DNA of 64,000 nucleotides from Weissella viridescens (GTDB lineage Bacteria; Bacillota; Bacilli; Lactobacillales; Lactobacillaceae): NCBI RefSeq assembly GCF_001437355.1, contig NZ_JQBM01000001.1, positions 186,001 to 250,000 of the forward strand, read 5' to 3'. Shown piece by piece: positions 25,812 to 35,343 of this stretch (position 1 is its first letter; each line of letters starts with the position of its first letter). The notes under the pieces were generated by a model. It saw only the letters and a program-made list of their open reading frames with translations, ran no database searches and was not told where the DNA came from. The position numbers and the translations under genes were made by a program.

Positions 25812-26979
25812 ATGGTTTAATTAAATCATTGAAATACCTAAAGGTTATTTCCTCATTTTCTGGTTCAGCCTTCTGATTAGAAAATAAAAAGAGACCCGTC
25901 TTCCCATCACTTGAAATACGATATGATGATTCAAAACCAGCTTGCGTACCGTGACCACCGTAAGCATTGATGCTTGGCAACGTATAGACGCCACCTGCAT
26001 AAGTTTTACCAGTAACTGGATGCGTTAGTGCTGTAAACTGTGCTTTCGAAATTAATTTACCATTAATTTCATCATCAAACAATTTATAGTAGGTGTATGG
26101 TGTTGCATATGAATTCCCTGTTCCGACTTCAGAATAAAAAGCAGCTTTAGGTGCTTTTACTGGATGATTACCGCCAATTTCATACGCGACAGCACGGTTT
26201 TTATTACTCAAAAATTGTACATTGTTCTCTATATGATAGTACGGTTGAATATATTCATCTAATAAATCGTCATACGATTTATGGGTCAACTTTCTTAAAA
26301 TTCCTGACACGATAATATAATTTGCAGCACTGTAGCGCCACTTCCCATTTTCGCCGTATTGTGGATTGTATTGTACCCGCTGTACGACATTATTGATATA
26401 GCCGGCTTCTGAGAGATTTTTCGTACTAAAGCCATTGACCATATATCCACTTGTCATATCAACAAGATCTTTTATCGTTACAGATTTGGCATTTGGCAAA
26501 TTAGGATAAAATTCCGAAACTTTAGTCTCAAAATTGTAGCCATGATCATGAAGAACTTTCACTAACAATACCCCAGTGATATTTTTAGAAATTGAAGCCA
26601 ATGGGTATGTCGTTGTCACTGTATTTTGCTTACCTGACTGGTTAGATTTTCCATAAGCCCGATTAAGTAGGACATGTCCGTCTTTGATAACTAGCGCGGT
26701 TCCTTTGAAACCCTTGCGTTTCAACTCTTGATTCAATTGGTTCACTACTGGCCCTTGCACATAAGTTGGCTGGTTGCCATTATCTCTGAATTTATTGGAT
26801 GGTTTAAGCTTTACGGTTGACTTCTGGTTTGCCGACGAAGTATGCCGAGTATTTTTTTGGTCTGGCCTCAAGCTTAATACCAACAGAATCAGTACAACTA
26901 TAAGGACTCCCAAGAAACCGACTAACAACCACTGGCGCCGTCTCTTTTTTTGTTTTGATTGATTTAAACGCATTTTCAT
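25810..26979 (-). CDS. SxxK serine hydrolase, beta-lactamase class C/PBPX family, membrane-anchored
   Basis: A 389-residue extracellular serine hydrolase. A basic N-terminus and one membrane helix (residues ~18-37) are followed by a polar linker and the catalytic domain. The nucleophile motif is S129-I-S-K132 in YPLASISKNITG, the second motif is YSAANY, and the third is HGTQAGF in place of KTG. The family includes D,D-peptidases, esterases and FmtA, a teichoic acid D-alanyl esterase of staphylococci. It is the last gene of a leftward unit with a second hydrolase, a DUF915 hydrolase and a broken PTS gene. The substrate is unknown; proximity to dlt makes D-alanyl esters a candidate (inference). 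Confidence 0.83.
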   Translation of the reverse strand: MKMRLNQSKQKKRRRQWLLVGFLGVLIVVLILLVLSLRPDQKNTRHTSSANQKSTVKLKPSNKFRDNGNQPTYVQGPVVNQLNQELKRKGFKGTALVIKDGHVLLNRAYGKSNQSGKQNTVTTTYPLASISKNITGVLLVKVLHDHGYNFETKVSEFYPNLPNAKSVTIKDLVDMTSGYMVNGFSTKNLSEAGYINNVVQRVQYNPQYGENGKWRYSAANYIIVSGILRKLTHKSYDDLLDEYIQPYYHIENNVQFLSNKNRAVAYEIGGNHPVKAPKAAFYSEVGTGNSYATPYTYYKLFDDEINGKLISKAQFTALTHPVTGKTYAGGVYTLPSINAYGGHGTQAGFESSYRISSDGKTGLFLFSNQKAEPENEEITFRYFNDLIKP

Positions 26980-27070
26980 TCACGCCCATTTACATTTTAT
27001 TCAATGAACAATTATAGCATTAATTAATAATTCCGGTAAATCCACAACTAGGTTCGCAAAAAAAGGATTC

Positions 27071-28222
27071 TTAATAGTTTTTGAATACTACCTCATGTCC
27101 AACAACTTTCCCGTAAATATATTTTGCCAAGTTAGCATTTTTTCCCGTTACAGAATATTGATTCGATTGTAGGATTACCGCATTGCGGCCATCCTTACTC
27201 ATATAGACATAATCCTCAAAGCCTTGCATCACACCACGACAGAAATAAGCGCGACCACGATCTTCTGAATACAATCCTCCAGAATAAATTTCGTGATATT
27301 GTGACATTGGTGTCGAAACGGCTTTAAACTGTTGCGGCGTAACAATTTTTGCTTTTATCTCAGATTCAAGCAGTTGGTATATGCCCCAAGTATTTGTGAA
27401 AATATCACCCGTGCCCAACTCCTTTTGATATTCTGATTTGTTAAATGGGATGTTAACCCCCTCAACTGTACTACCTAGTGGCTTCGCTAAATTATTCGCA
27501 TACCCCGGCAATGTTTGTAGTTCATATTGTGGACCAAACGTTTCTTTAACGAGTTGTTCGTATGATTTTCCAGTCACTTTATGCAGAATGCCAATCAAAA
27601 TATGATAATCAGTGGCATTATAATGCCACGTTGTTTTTGTATGATTATAGTACGTATGCTTTAAAATTTCGTCAATGTACACTTTTTCATCCCCTAAACG
27701 CTTGGGTACAAATTTGCTCGTGTCATATTTTGCATTCATGGTAATTAATTGCCGAATCGTTATGTTTTCAGCATTCGGCAAGTTCGGATAAAACGTCGAT
27801 ACTTTCGTCTCTGGGGAATAACCCTTAGCTTCTAACTGCTTCACTGCAAGTACAGCCGTCACATTTTTGGTCAATGAAGCAATCGGATACTTCGTCGCTG
27901 TCGTATTGTCACGTTGCGACCGAATTCTAGTCTTACCATACCCTTGATTCAAGATGGGTTTACCGTCTTTAACAACAAGTACCGTTCCACTAAACTTATT
28001 TTGTTTAATGGCGTTATCGAATTGTACTGCCTGACTCGCCTCAGGCACCACCTCATGCTCATGCGTCAATGCATCTCGTGAATCGCTCTGTGCTGAATCC
28101 GGATGCTCAACTAAAGTCGTACCTAAGTAAGCGATGCCACAAATACCAGCAATACTGATGCCACAAATACCAGCAATACTAACGATGGCAACCAGCCATT
28201 TAGCATGTTTTTTTAGTGGCAT
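27071..28222 (-). CDS. SxxK serine hydrolase paralogue with altered third motif
   Basis: A 383-residue paralogue of the protein at 25810-26979. An N-terminal membrane helix contains a duplicated block (AGICGIS, AGICGIA) encoded by a 24-bp direct repeat. The catalytic motif is S116-L-T-K119 in YPIASLTKNVTA, the second motif YNATDY keeps the tyrosine, but the third region reads AYFCRGVMQGFED where paralogues have HG before the same GF. Loss of that histidine may alter the oxyanion/acyl-binding side or specificity. The start at 28222 has AAGGAG. It begins two bases after the DUF915 gene ends, so it is cotranscribed with it. Function is as uncertain as for its paralogues. Confidence 0.82.
   Translation of the reverse strand: MPLKKHAKWLVAIVSIAGICGISIAGICGIAYLGTTLVEHPDSAQSDSRDALTHEHEVVPEASQAVQFDNAIKQNKFSGTVLVVKDGKPILNQGYGKTRIRSQRDNTTATKYPIASLTKNVTAVLAVKQLEAKGYSPETKVSTFYPNLPNAENITIRQLITMNAKYDTSKFVPKRLGDEKVYIDEILKHTYYNHTKTTWHYNATDYHILIGILHKVTGKSYEQLVKETFGPQYELQTLPGYANNLAKPLGSTVEGVNIPFNKSEYQKELGTGDIFTNTWGIYQLLESEIKAKIVTPQQFKAVSTPMSQYHEIYSGGLYSEDRGRAYFCRGVMQGFEDYVYMSKDGRNAVILQSNQYSVTGKNANLAKYIYGKVVGHEVVFKNY
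28133..28180. repeat. 24-bp perfect direct tandem duplication in a signal-anchor region
   Basis: Two identical 24-bp units (28133-28156 and 28157-28180) beginning GATGCCACAAATACC. They encode an in-frame eight-residue duplication within the membrane segment of the serine hydrolase at 27071-28222. Confidence 0.95.
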
Positions 28223-28224
28223 AC

Positions 28225-29124
28225 CTATTTCTCCTTATGCTTATCTTTTTTTGTCACAACCGAACCATCCTCTTGCGTTGCCCCGTTTTGCGGTTGTGGT
28301 TTGGTTAAAATACGCTGTGTTATCGTACTAATCACTTCATCGTTTTCCGGCAAATCCGAGTGTTCTGCATCTGATCCGGTTACTGTAATTTCCGTATAGT
28401 TTTTTACCTGATTTTGATAAATATACTTACCTGCTCGGACAGATTCTTCCGGAACAATGCCATCTGATGTATACGTTTTGGTCCCAGCCAGCGCGTAAAC
28501 CGTTAAATCCTCTGGCAAACGCTTTTTATGTTTAATAAAATCAGAAAGCATTTGCGTTCGGTTATGAATCGAGGTTTCTTCAAAGTTAAATGGCGTGCCC
28601 ATTGTCAGCAGTTTCTTAATTTTTACTTCAGGATAATTTTGTGCATATCGTTCTAAGAAATCAGTATAAACGAGTCCGCCATTGGAGTGGCCAATCCCTT
28701 TGTAATTATTAAATTCATACTTATTCTGGAGCATAGCAAAGGCAGCGTTAAACATCTCTGCTTCGGCTTTAATATTCTTATAGCCATCATGGTTATTTTC
28801 AAATCCAACGACAATAAAGGGTTCATTATCATTTTTTAGTTTTTTGCCAACCACTGTGATTCGACCATCGTTCCATACTTTGACTTTAATTAGGCTATGA
28901 CGAACCGGTGCCGTTTGATTAATATCCTCAACCATGCCATCGAACCGATTATTTGTCGCCGAGCTGCCGGGAATTAAAATGACCGGTGATAGTTTTGAAT
29001 TGTAAAAACGATCTAGTTCGTGAATATTCATTTTAGTCCATGAATAAGCTGGAACGGCCAGCAAAAGTAGTAAGCCTATCCCAATCAGGAGGCCCGTTAT
29101 GGCTTGTTTATGTCTTTTTAACAT
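28225..29124 (-). CDS. Alpha/beta hydrolase, DUF915 family, membrane-anchored
   Basis: A 299-residue secreted or anchored alpha/beta hydrolase. A signal or anchor segment (residues ~9-28) is followed by VILIPGSSATNNRF, the nucleophile motif GHSNGG with S147, and late acidic and His residues around GIVPEESVRAG and SDAEHSDLPEN. This is the common DUF915 pattern of lactobacilli and listeria (putative cell-surface hydrolases). The reading frame extends a few codons further, but the ATG at 29124 has GAGGGTGG eight bases upstream. It lies 14 bp behind the broken PTS EIIC gene and two bases before the serine hydrolase gene. The substrate is unknown. Confidence 0.85.
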   Translation of the reverse strand: MLKRHKQAITGLLIGIGLLLLLAVPAYSWTKMNIHELDRFYNSKLSPVILIPGSSATNNRFDGMVEDINQTAPVRHSLIKVKVWNDGRITVVGKKLKNDNEPFIVVGFENNHDGYKNIKAEAEMFNAAFAMLQNKYEFNNYKGIGHSNGGLVYTDFLERYAQNYPEVKIKKLLTMGTPFNFEETSIHNRTQMLSDFIKHKKRLPEDLTVYALAGTKTYTSDGIVPEESVRAGKYIYQNQVKNYTEITVTGSDAEHSDLPENDEVISTITQRILTKPQPQNGATQEDGSVVTKKDKHKEK

Positions 29125-29138
29125 CGTTTTCACCACCC

Positions 29139-30410
29139 TCAATGCCTTTCGTTTAAGCGTATTTGTATGCGTTCGTCCAACTTAACAAAAGGAATATAAA
29201 TCATCACATCAATGATAAACATCACAATTCCTGCAAATAATGCAACACAATTTCCACCTGAGCCCATAAAGGCGATCAATGGACCTGGCGTTCCAATCGG
29301 CACCGGATAGATCGATGGTGGCATTGCTTTAAGACCAATCAGAATGGCACCTAAACAAACATTGATTGTTGGTACGAAAATAAATGGAATGAGATAAATC
29401 GGACTAAATAAGACCGGCAACCCAATCATTAGTCCTTGCCCACTTCCAAAAAGTGTGGGCAGAATTGAAATATTACTGATTGCCCGCTGTTTGCGACTTT
29501 TTGAGAATAGAATAACGGCAACACCTAAAGCTAAGACTCCACCAACACCACCAAATAATCCGAAACTATCATAGAGACTTTCTTCGGTGAATGGATTAGA
29601 TACTTGCCAAGCTGAATGATGCTTTAAGGCAAACATTAAACTAGCATTTGCTGTTGGACTAGTAAAACTGTTATCAAATTAAAACGGGCCGCTTAAGCCC
29701 AACCAACGCATAGCCGTTGTCACAAGCGTCCCCAACAGGGTCATACTAAATGACCCCCGTTGCAATGCGCTAACAGCCATATCAATCCCATTCGTAATTG
29801 GTGTGAATTTAACAAGCATGTTTAATCCAACATTCAGCAGTAATCCACCACCTAACATCAAGGCCACCACGCCAATCATTCCATAATTATTGACACTTTC
29901 GGTGTGCTTAGCATGTTTTTGTCCCCATCTTGCCACACGACCAAAAATAGTCCCAACAATATATCCAAATACAAGTCCTACTAGTAGCCCACGCATCCCC
30001 GTATATCGTGTCATGGCAGACAACTGCATGTGTCCCTTCACCAAATTGGCAGGATTGAAAACGAGCACATATGCAACCGCCGCAGTAATGCCAGCTTGAT
30101 AGATTTTATGACTATATTTTCTCACAGATAAATCAGCCATATAATAGGCAGCTAAAATCCCTAAAATCCCTAAAGTTAAGTGGGATAAATTTTGAAAATA
30201 GTGATTCAAAAAATCATATTGCGGTAAAAGGTTCGGAATATCAAATACATTATTGATAAAGCCCGCGTCATCTAAAACTGTTTTACGGAAAGCTGATAAA
30301 AAACTGCCAATTATGGCAAAAGGAAATAGTCGTGTTAACGTTCGTTGCGTCAAATCCACAAAGCGATATTGTCGAATTCGAAAGAACCATTTAAATAAGT
30401 TTTCCTGCAT
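29139..30410 (-). pseudogene. PTS sugar transporter subunit EIIC, interrupted by one in-frame stop
   Basis: Two open pieces in the same frame (243 residues from 30410, and 165 residues from a Met at 29636) are separated by a single TAA at 29679-29681. The 14 codons in between (FDNSFTSPTANASL) stay open, so read-through gives one ~423-residue EIIC of the lactose/cellobiose type. The N-terminal half has several helices starting FKWFFRIRQYRFVDLTQRTL. The C-terminal half contains NPFTEESLYDSFG, TLFGSGQGLMIGLPVLFSP and PVPIGTPGPLIAFMGSGG, typical of EIIC substrate-site loops. No EIIA or EIIB is nearby. A recent nonsense mutation, suppression or a base-call error are possible. Confidence 0.85.
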
Positions 30411-30478
30411 ACCTAATAACCTCTACTCCAGTGTCTTAAATCCTATTTTACCATGTTTATGAAACAGAAGACTTGTGG

Positions 30479-30507
30479 TTACAAATTATATTGAAGCGCG
30501 GTATGAT
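30479..30507 (+). promoter_or_regulatory. Promoter of the plus-strand serine hydrolase
   Basis: TTACAA at 30479-30484 and TATGAT at 30502-30507, spacer 17 bp. Confidence 0.6.
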
Positions 30508-30537
30508 ATGAGTAATATCTTTTCGAAAGGAGCTACT

Positions 30538-31587
30538 ATGTCCATGGATCATACGGCACACAATGATTACCTCGCGGAACCTATTGCCAAAATCATGAAA
30601 AAATACCGACTGGCCGGTAAAGTTCTCGTTATCAACGCTGACCAGTCAAATCAAGACATTGAGGGCTTTGGTTATGCTGATAAAAAACATCTGCGCTATA
30701 ATCAGAACCCTAATGTTCTTTATCCAAGCGCTTCCCTCCAAAAATCCATGACTGCAGCTATGATGATTCAAATCATCAATGAATCAAAATTCACTTCATC
30801 CCCGATTAGTGAAGACACCCCGATTGCACGCTGGTACCCTGACCTGAATAAAGGTGCCAATATTACAATTAGCCAATTATTAACGCATACCTCTGGTATT
30901 GTCGATTTAAAGTCAGAACGTGATCCAGGTTTCATTATGACTGAAGATCAGGCAATTCAGGCTACTGTTAACCGGATTAATGCTAGCAAACTATCTCTTA
31001 ATCATTTTTACTACGATAATGACAACTATATCTTACTCGCTGGGATTATTCGTCAGGAAACACACATAAGTTATGCTGATAATCTCAACCAACGTATCAT
31101 CAGACCGCTCAAACTGACGCAGACAGTTATGTGGCACGATTTAGATACACATGGCGGCACACCGGCCGTCAGCTACCGTTCCTTTGGTCCTTGGCAGTAC
31201 CGACAACCTCGAACGGCCACCCCTCAACTCATGTCTTATATCGTTGGAGCGGGTAATCTATATACAACCCCAGATGATTATTTAAAATTCCAACGTGGAT
31301 TACATAATAGTCAAATTTTAGATGTGCACGGTTACGAGCAACTCACCCATCAACCTAATCGACCTAATAATGGCTATTCTGGTGGCATGTACCATCGCCG
31401 TCACGGGAAACTCAAGAAAGTTTACGGCTACTTACGTGATACTCATTATCGCAACTGGGTCCAACTCTCTAGTGACAGTCAATATGGCATCATTCTTTTT
31501 ACGAATCAAAGTCGTTCATCAATGGGGGTCAAACGTGCCGCACATGAAATACTACAACTCTTTTCCGATCAATTTGATGCTAAATAA
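30538..31587 (+). CDS. SxxK serine hydrolase without visible signal peptide
   Basis: A 349-residue member of the beta-lactamase class C/PBPX family, distant from the three anchored paralogues in this region. The catalytic motif is S66-L-Q-K69 in YPSASLQKSMTA and the second motif lies in FYYDNDNYILL. The third motif is degraded: the region after GGMYHRRHGKLKK has YLRDTHYRNW where others have HG..GF. No hydrophobic N-terminus is visible from the chosen ATG (AAAGGAG five bases upstream) nor in the 21-codon upstream extension, so the protein may be cytoplasmic or released by another route. It is transcribed alone, opposite to its neighbours. Substrate unknown. Confidence 0.8.
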   Translation: MSMDHTAHNDYLAEPIAKIMKKYRLAGKVLVINADQSNQDIEGFGYADKKHLRYNQNPNVLYPSASLQKSMTAAMMIQIINESKFTSSPISEDTPIARWYPDLNKGANITISQLLTHTSGIVDLKSERDPGFIMTEDQAIQATVNRINASKLSLNHFYYDNDNYILLAGIIRQETHISYADNLNQRIIRPLKLTQTVMWHDLDTHGGTPAVSYRSFGPWQYRQPRTATPQLMSYIVGAGNLYTTPDDYLKFQRGLHNSQILDVHGYEQLTHQPNRPNNGYSGGMYHRRHGKLKKVYGYLRDTHYRNWVQLSSDSQYGIILFTNQSRSSMGVKRAAHEILQLFSDQFDAK

Positions 31588-31628
31588 AAAACACTGGATT
31601 GCTATGTGTAGCGCTTCCAGCGTTTTTT
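31586..31628. terminator. Bidirectional terminator
   Basis: AAAAAACACTGGA and TCCAGCGTTTTTT pair with one mismatch across a 16-base loop, between the serine hydrolase and the converging esterase gene. Confidence 0.8.
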
Positions 31629-31630
31629 AT

Positions 31631-32491
31631 TTACATTTGAAAAAATTTATCAATCTCTTTCAAGGTCGCTTTAGCTTCTGGCATGGACTGCCACATTGGA
31701 TAATCATGGACTAAACAAGGATGAATGATACAATCAACTGCATTTCCATCGGCTAATTCGCATTTCTGCGCAATGGTTTTAACTGAATCCACAACACATT
31801 CATTGCCACCTGAGTCCAAACGCAACCGTCCAATATGACTAAAATCCGTCTGTTGCATGAAATCGAATTGTTGATACCCCACATCATTTTGCATACAGCG
31901 CATCCGCTTTGGATCTAACACCAAATCTTGTTGCGCTGCTGTTTTTGAGACATTAAAAGTTGTATCAGGGCAGAGTGAAACCAGCGCCGAAGCATCAGGA
32001 ATTTTCAAACTATTCTCACGGATATCTAACAATAACCGTAAAACAATGTTAGCACCAGCAGAATCCCCCCAAAGATAGTGTCGCTCCGCTTGGCTTTGAT
32101 TCATCCAGTCTTGATAAACCTTTAAAATCCACTGACGAACATTTACCAATCCGGCAGGTGCTAGCGGATAATCCGGAATTGTTACAGCATATCCCATTTT
32201 CATAAAGGTCAATGCCACTTGATTAAACGCCGTTGAAGCCGGCAAAATAAACGCCCCACCATGCAGCATCAGCAATTCACCTTTGGTGGTATCCGTTAAT
32301 GTAAGACGGCGGATTGAGCACGCTTCAAGTTCAACAGTTGTCTGCTTTACCTTATCTGGAAATTTAAGGGACTGTGGCCGTTCATCAGCGGGTAACTGTT
32401 GCATCTTCGCAAAAGTATCCATTAATTGTTGGCGATAATTCATTTCAGCAAGTTTTTGATTAATTGACGCGGCCGTTTCTGAAAGTACCAT
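31631..32491 (-). CDS. Alpha/beta hydrolase, HSL-type esterase/lipase
   Basis: A 286-residue carboxylesterase-type hydrolase of the hormone-sensitive lipase group. The oxyanion motif LMLHGGAFILP and the nucleophile motif WGDSAGAN (S144) are clear, and a late His in PCLVHDYPMW could complete the triad. No signal peptide is visible. Two ATG codons are adjacent; the second, at 32491, is four bases from AGGAGG and is preferred over the first, one base away. It follows the dlt operon after a hairpin and may be read through at reduced level. A short-chain acyl ester is the likely kind of substrate. Confidence 0.82.
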   Translation of the reverse strand: MVLSETAASINQKLAEMNYRQQLMDTFAKMQQLPADERPQSLKFPDKVKQTTVELEACSIRRLTLTDTTKGELLMLHGGAFILPASTAFNQVALTFMKMGYAVTIPDYPLAPAGLVNVRQWILKVYQDWMNQSQAERHYLWGDSAGANIVLRLLLDIRENSLKIPDASALVSLCPDTTFNVSKTAAQQDLVLDPKRMRCMQNDVGYQQFDFMQQTDFSHIGRLRLDSGGNECVVDSVKTIAQKCELADGNAVDCIIHPCLVHDYPMWQSMPEAKATLKEIDKFFQM

Positions 32492-32504
32492 CATTCCTCC
32501 TAAG

Positions 32505-32536
32505 CAAAACGCGTTAAACCATGAGGTTCAACGCGT
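32505..32536 (-). terminator. Hairpin after dltD, weak terminator
   Basis: Arms ACGCGTTAAACC (32509-32520) and GGTTCAACGCGT (32525-32536) with a four-base loop. The minus-strand tail has only four U, so termination is probably partial. Confidence 0.6.
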
Positions 32537-32542
32537 GACATG

Positions 32543-33820
32543 CTATTGCTTAAATTGCTTGAAATCATCAGATGCCCTTGGTCGGTAATTAGCCCACGCA
32601 GCATCAAAAAACTTATTATTGATTTTATATTTAGGTTGCGCCTGTTTCTGTGTCAGGAATGGGTTAACATGGTCATCCATTGCTAACCAACCGTTCCAAC
32701 CTAAATGAATTGTATCTTGCATAAAGTACGGTTTATTACCATCCTTAGATAGATCAACAACATGATTAAAGCCTTGAGAACGCAATTGATACGTAATCTT
32801 CTTCACTGAACGTTGGTACATTCCTTCGTTTAACCCTGTGTAGTCCATCCACTTTTGGTTTACCGGTGGAATGACGAACATAACATCAGTGTTTGACTGC
32901 GCAAATTGATTCAATACTAATTGGAAATCATTATACTCAACTGATGCCTCATAGTTAACGTTAGCTTGTTTGCCAGCTAAATTCTTTTCAGCTTGACGGA
33001 CATGCTTATCGTAAAAGGTATTATTAATGCCAAAACGGTTATTCGTTGTTGATTGCTTACCCAGACGTGTTGCTGTTTGGGTAAGTTGCTCACGATTATA
33101 AGGCTGTGGCAATGTCTTACTTCCTGGCAAAATCTTTTGGTTATAATTGTCCTCGATTCGCCATTTACTAAAGAATGCATCTTCATGGTTCACCAGTGAT
33201 AATTGGGTATTAATGCGTTGCTTTTCAAAGGACGACAAGGGTTGTCCGTTTGCCACTTTTTGCATCATCTGTTTAATTGACCCATCCGGCGCAACCTTCA
33301 TAAATCGTTGCGCAGCAAGCCGATCCGCTTGTGTACCAGTTTGATTCTTTAAAAAATCAAGTCCTTGACCCGAACTATAAAAGACGGAGAAAGCTTGTGG
33401 ATTATCCGTATTTTTAACAAACCATTGCGGTGAAATAACGAAAACGGCCTGTTTATCTTTAATTTGTGGCAACATCTGTTGCATACCAAAATAATGTGAC
33501 AATGCCGTTGATCCACTTTGCCCAAGCAAGAATGGACGATAGCTGCGGTGATAGCCCTCAGCTAAAGTCGACGGATGCATGGCATCCATGCGTTTCCATT
33601 CACTTGACCCAAAAAACGGAACAAATCGATGTTGTGTATCTGATAAGGCCTGTTGCTTTAGGATAGCACTTTTAAAAACACGCGGTGAAGTTGCACTTGC
33701 TGCTTTACGTTCAACTTTATAGTTGGATTTAGGGTGCGTATTTGCTGCGAGAATCACCACTAAAATTAAAAGTACCGCGCATAACAATGGCCCAAAAATC
33801 AGCCAAAGTCGTTTACGCAT
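32543..33820 (-). CDS. dltD: D-alanyl-lipoteichoic acid biosynthesis protein DltD
   Basis: A 425-residue membrane-anchored SGNH-like protein that completes transfer of D-alanine to teichoic acid outside the membrane. One N-terminal helix (residues ~4-26) precedes an extracellular domain. [17 protein letters not shown] (catalytic Ser segment), [18 protein letters not shown] and the C-terminal [12 protein letters not shown] with the Asp/His pair are visible. It overlaps dltC by eight bases and ends the operon. Length and motifs are intact, in contrast to dltB. Confidence 0.94.
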   Translation of the reverse strand: MRKRLWLIFGPLLCAVLLILVVILAANTHPKSNYKVERKAASATSPRVFKSAILKQQALSDTQHRFVPFFGSSEWKRMDAMHPSTLAEGYHRSYRPFLLGQSGSTALSHYFGMQQMLPQIKDKQAVFVISPQWFVKNTDNPQAFSVFYSSGQGLDFLKNQTGTQADRLAAQRFMKVAPDGSIKQMMQKVANGQPLSSFEKQRINTQLSLVNHEDAFFSKWRIEDNYNQKILPGSKTLPQPYNREQLTQTATRLGKQSTTNNRFGINNTFYDKHVRQAEKNLAGKQANVNYEASVEYNDFQLVLNQFAQSNTDVMFVIPPVNQKWMDYTGLNEGMYQRSVKKITYQLRSQGFNHVVDLSKDGNKPYFMQDTIHLGWNGWLAMDDHVNPFLTQKQAQPKYKINNKFFDAAWANYRPRASDDFKQFKQ

Positions 33821-34064
33821 TCCGCAATTCCTTTACCCCTTCAATAATCTTGTTAGCTGTATTCCAGTCATCACGTCCCATTTCAGAAACAGGTACCTTA
33901 ATACCAAACTTAGATTCAAGTGCCACAACTAACTCAACAACAGCCATTGAATCCAATACGCCTGCATCAAATAAATCTTCATCCATCATATCTGAAACAT
34001 CTTCCATGAACAAATCATCGATGATTGCAATCACTTCTGCTTGTACATCCATATCTTCTGCCAT
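33813..34064 (-). CDS. dltC: D-alanyl carrier protein DltC
   Basis: An 83-residue acyl-carrier-type protein; the phosphopantetheine serine is S39 in [16 protein letters not shown]. DltA loads D-alanine on it as a thioester, and DltB/DltD move it to the cell surface. It lies 28 bp behind the reconstructed end of dltB and overlaps dltD by eight bases. Confidence 0.95.
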   Translation of the reverse strand: MAEDMDVQAEVIAIIDDLFMEDVSDMMDEDLFDAGVLDSMAVVELVVALESKFGIKVPVSEMGRDDWNTANKIIEGVKELRNA

Positions 34065-34092
34065 TTTTAAATTCCTCTATTCTTTAATTTAA

Positions 34093-35343
34093 TTAGTGAA
34101 ACCATAATTCATTCAAAAAGCCTGAGAAGACCAAGAAGGTGAACATGGTAAAGTTAAACGTTAAAAAGATTGCAAATCCATTGGTGAACCAGTTACTTGG
34201 TAATGGTTCCAAACCAGCTTTTTTTACGATCACGATTCTTTTGTTTCTTCTGACGTAACCACCAGTCATTGATAATCAAAACGAGCGCGTGAAGGAAACC
34301 ATACAAAATATACCACCATGTCACACCATGCCAGAATCCCATCAAAAGCATGTCTACCATATAGGCAAATCCTGATGTCACATTTCTATTTTTAAACACC
34401 TTATTTCGCGTTAAGACCAAAACTAAACGCATAAAGACATAATCTCGGAACCAGAAGCTCAAAGTCATATGCCAACGATTCCAGAATTCCTTTAAGTTCT
34501 TTGCCATAAAGGGCTTATTGAAGTTAATTGGTGTATCAATTCCCATAAATTTTGAAATCGCAATAGCAAACAAAGAGTAACCCGCAAAATCAAAGAAGAG
34601 GTAAAGTCCGTATGAGTACATCACACCAAGCGTTGGTAAGTTAAAGATTCCCCCCTCCAGCAAAGCTGCTTTTTTGAAAGGAATCAAAAACTTAGCTGAA
34701 ATGAGATACGCAACAATGAACTTATAAAAGAATCCCAGCATAATGTTCCATGTCGCGCTCTGAACGAAATCTAGATAACGTTGTCGATCAGGTACTTGTT
34801 CATAATCCGCTTCAAAGCGGCGGTAGCGATCAATGGGTCCTGATGATAGTGTTGGCATGAACATTAAGAACCTAATCGTTGGCCAAACTTTGACATCTTT
34901 AAGGACACCGTTCCGCATTTCCATAATCATGCCGACTGATTTAAACGTCAAATATGAAATTCCCAGAAAACCAATAATGGATGCCTTGCCTTGCCTTGAT
35001 TAAATGCAGGATGCAATTTCACAATGACTAATGGAAGCGCCGATAGTAAGACCGCCCCATAGAATACCCACTTATTGTCATATTGCTTACGATAAGCCTG
35101 GTAAACGAGAATCAATACCGTTTGCCAAAGAATATACGCAATTAGCGCGTAAAATTGTACCCACTTTGGTCCTGCAAACATAAGTAGAATGAACACAAAT
35201 GAGAAAACCGCTTCATAAATCTGGAAACGGCGTCCCATGAACATCCCTACAATAATTGGTAAAAGCGCCAACAAGAGATACCCAAAGTACATGGGATCGC
35301 CGTATGGCTGTAAATTAGGCAGAGAAGCTAACCATTGACTCAT
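34093..35343 (-). pseudogene. dltB: dltB, MBOAT D-alanyl transfer protein, broken by two frameshifts
   Basis: Three frames together give one normal DltB of ~414 residues. The first piece starts at 35343 and is good to residue ~119 (VKLHPAFNQGKA), then leaves frame at a CCTTG triple repeat (34984-34998); removing one 5-bp unit gives GKASIIGFLGISYLTFKSV. The second piece carries the MBOAT core (FWNRWHMTLSFWFRDYVF, MGFWHGVTWWY with the conserved His). It leaves frame again at seven A (34219-34225); with six, the chain continues AGLEPLPSNWFTNGFAIFL to a TAA at 34093. The rest of the operon is intact. Without correction no functional DltB is made. Mutation, reversible repeat-length change or base-call error are possible. 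Confidence 0.9.
34984..34998. repeat. Three tandem CCTTG units inside dltB
   Basis: Plus-strand CCTTG repeated three times exactly. Two copies would keep dltB in frame at this point, three do not, as expected of slipped-strand copying. Confidence 0.95.

Noticed and set aside
29139-29636. Separate small membrane protein gene
   Set aside because: It is in frame with the preceding EIIC fragment across one stop codon and matches the EIIC C-terminus.
34948-35343. Independent 131-residue membrane protein
   Set aside because: It is the N-terminal piece of dltB before the CCTTG-repeat frameshift.
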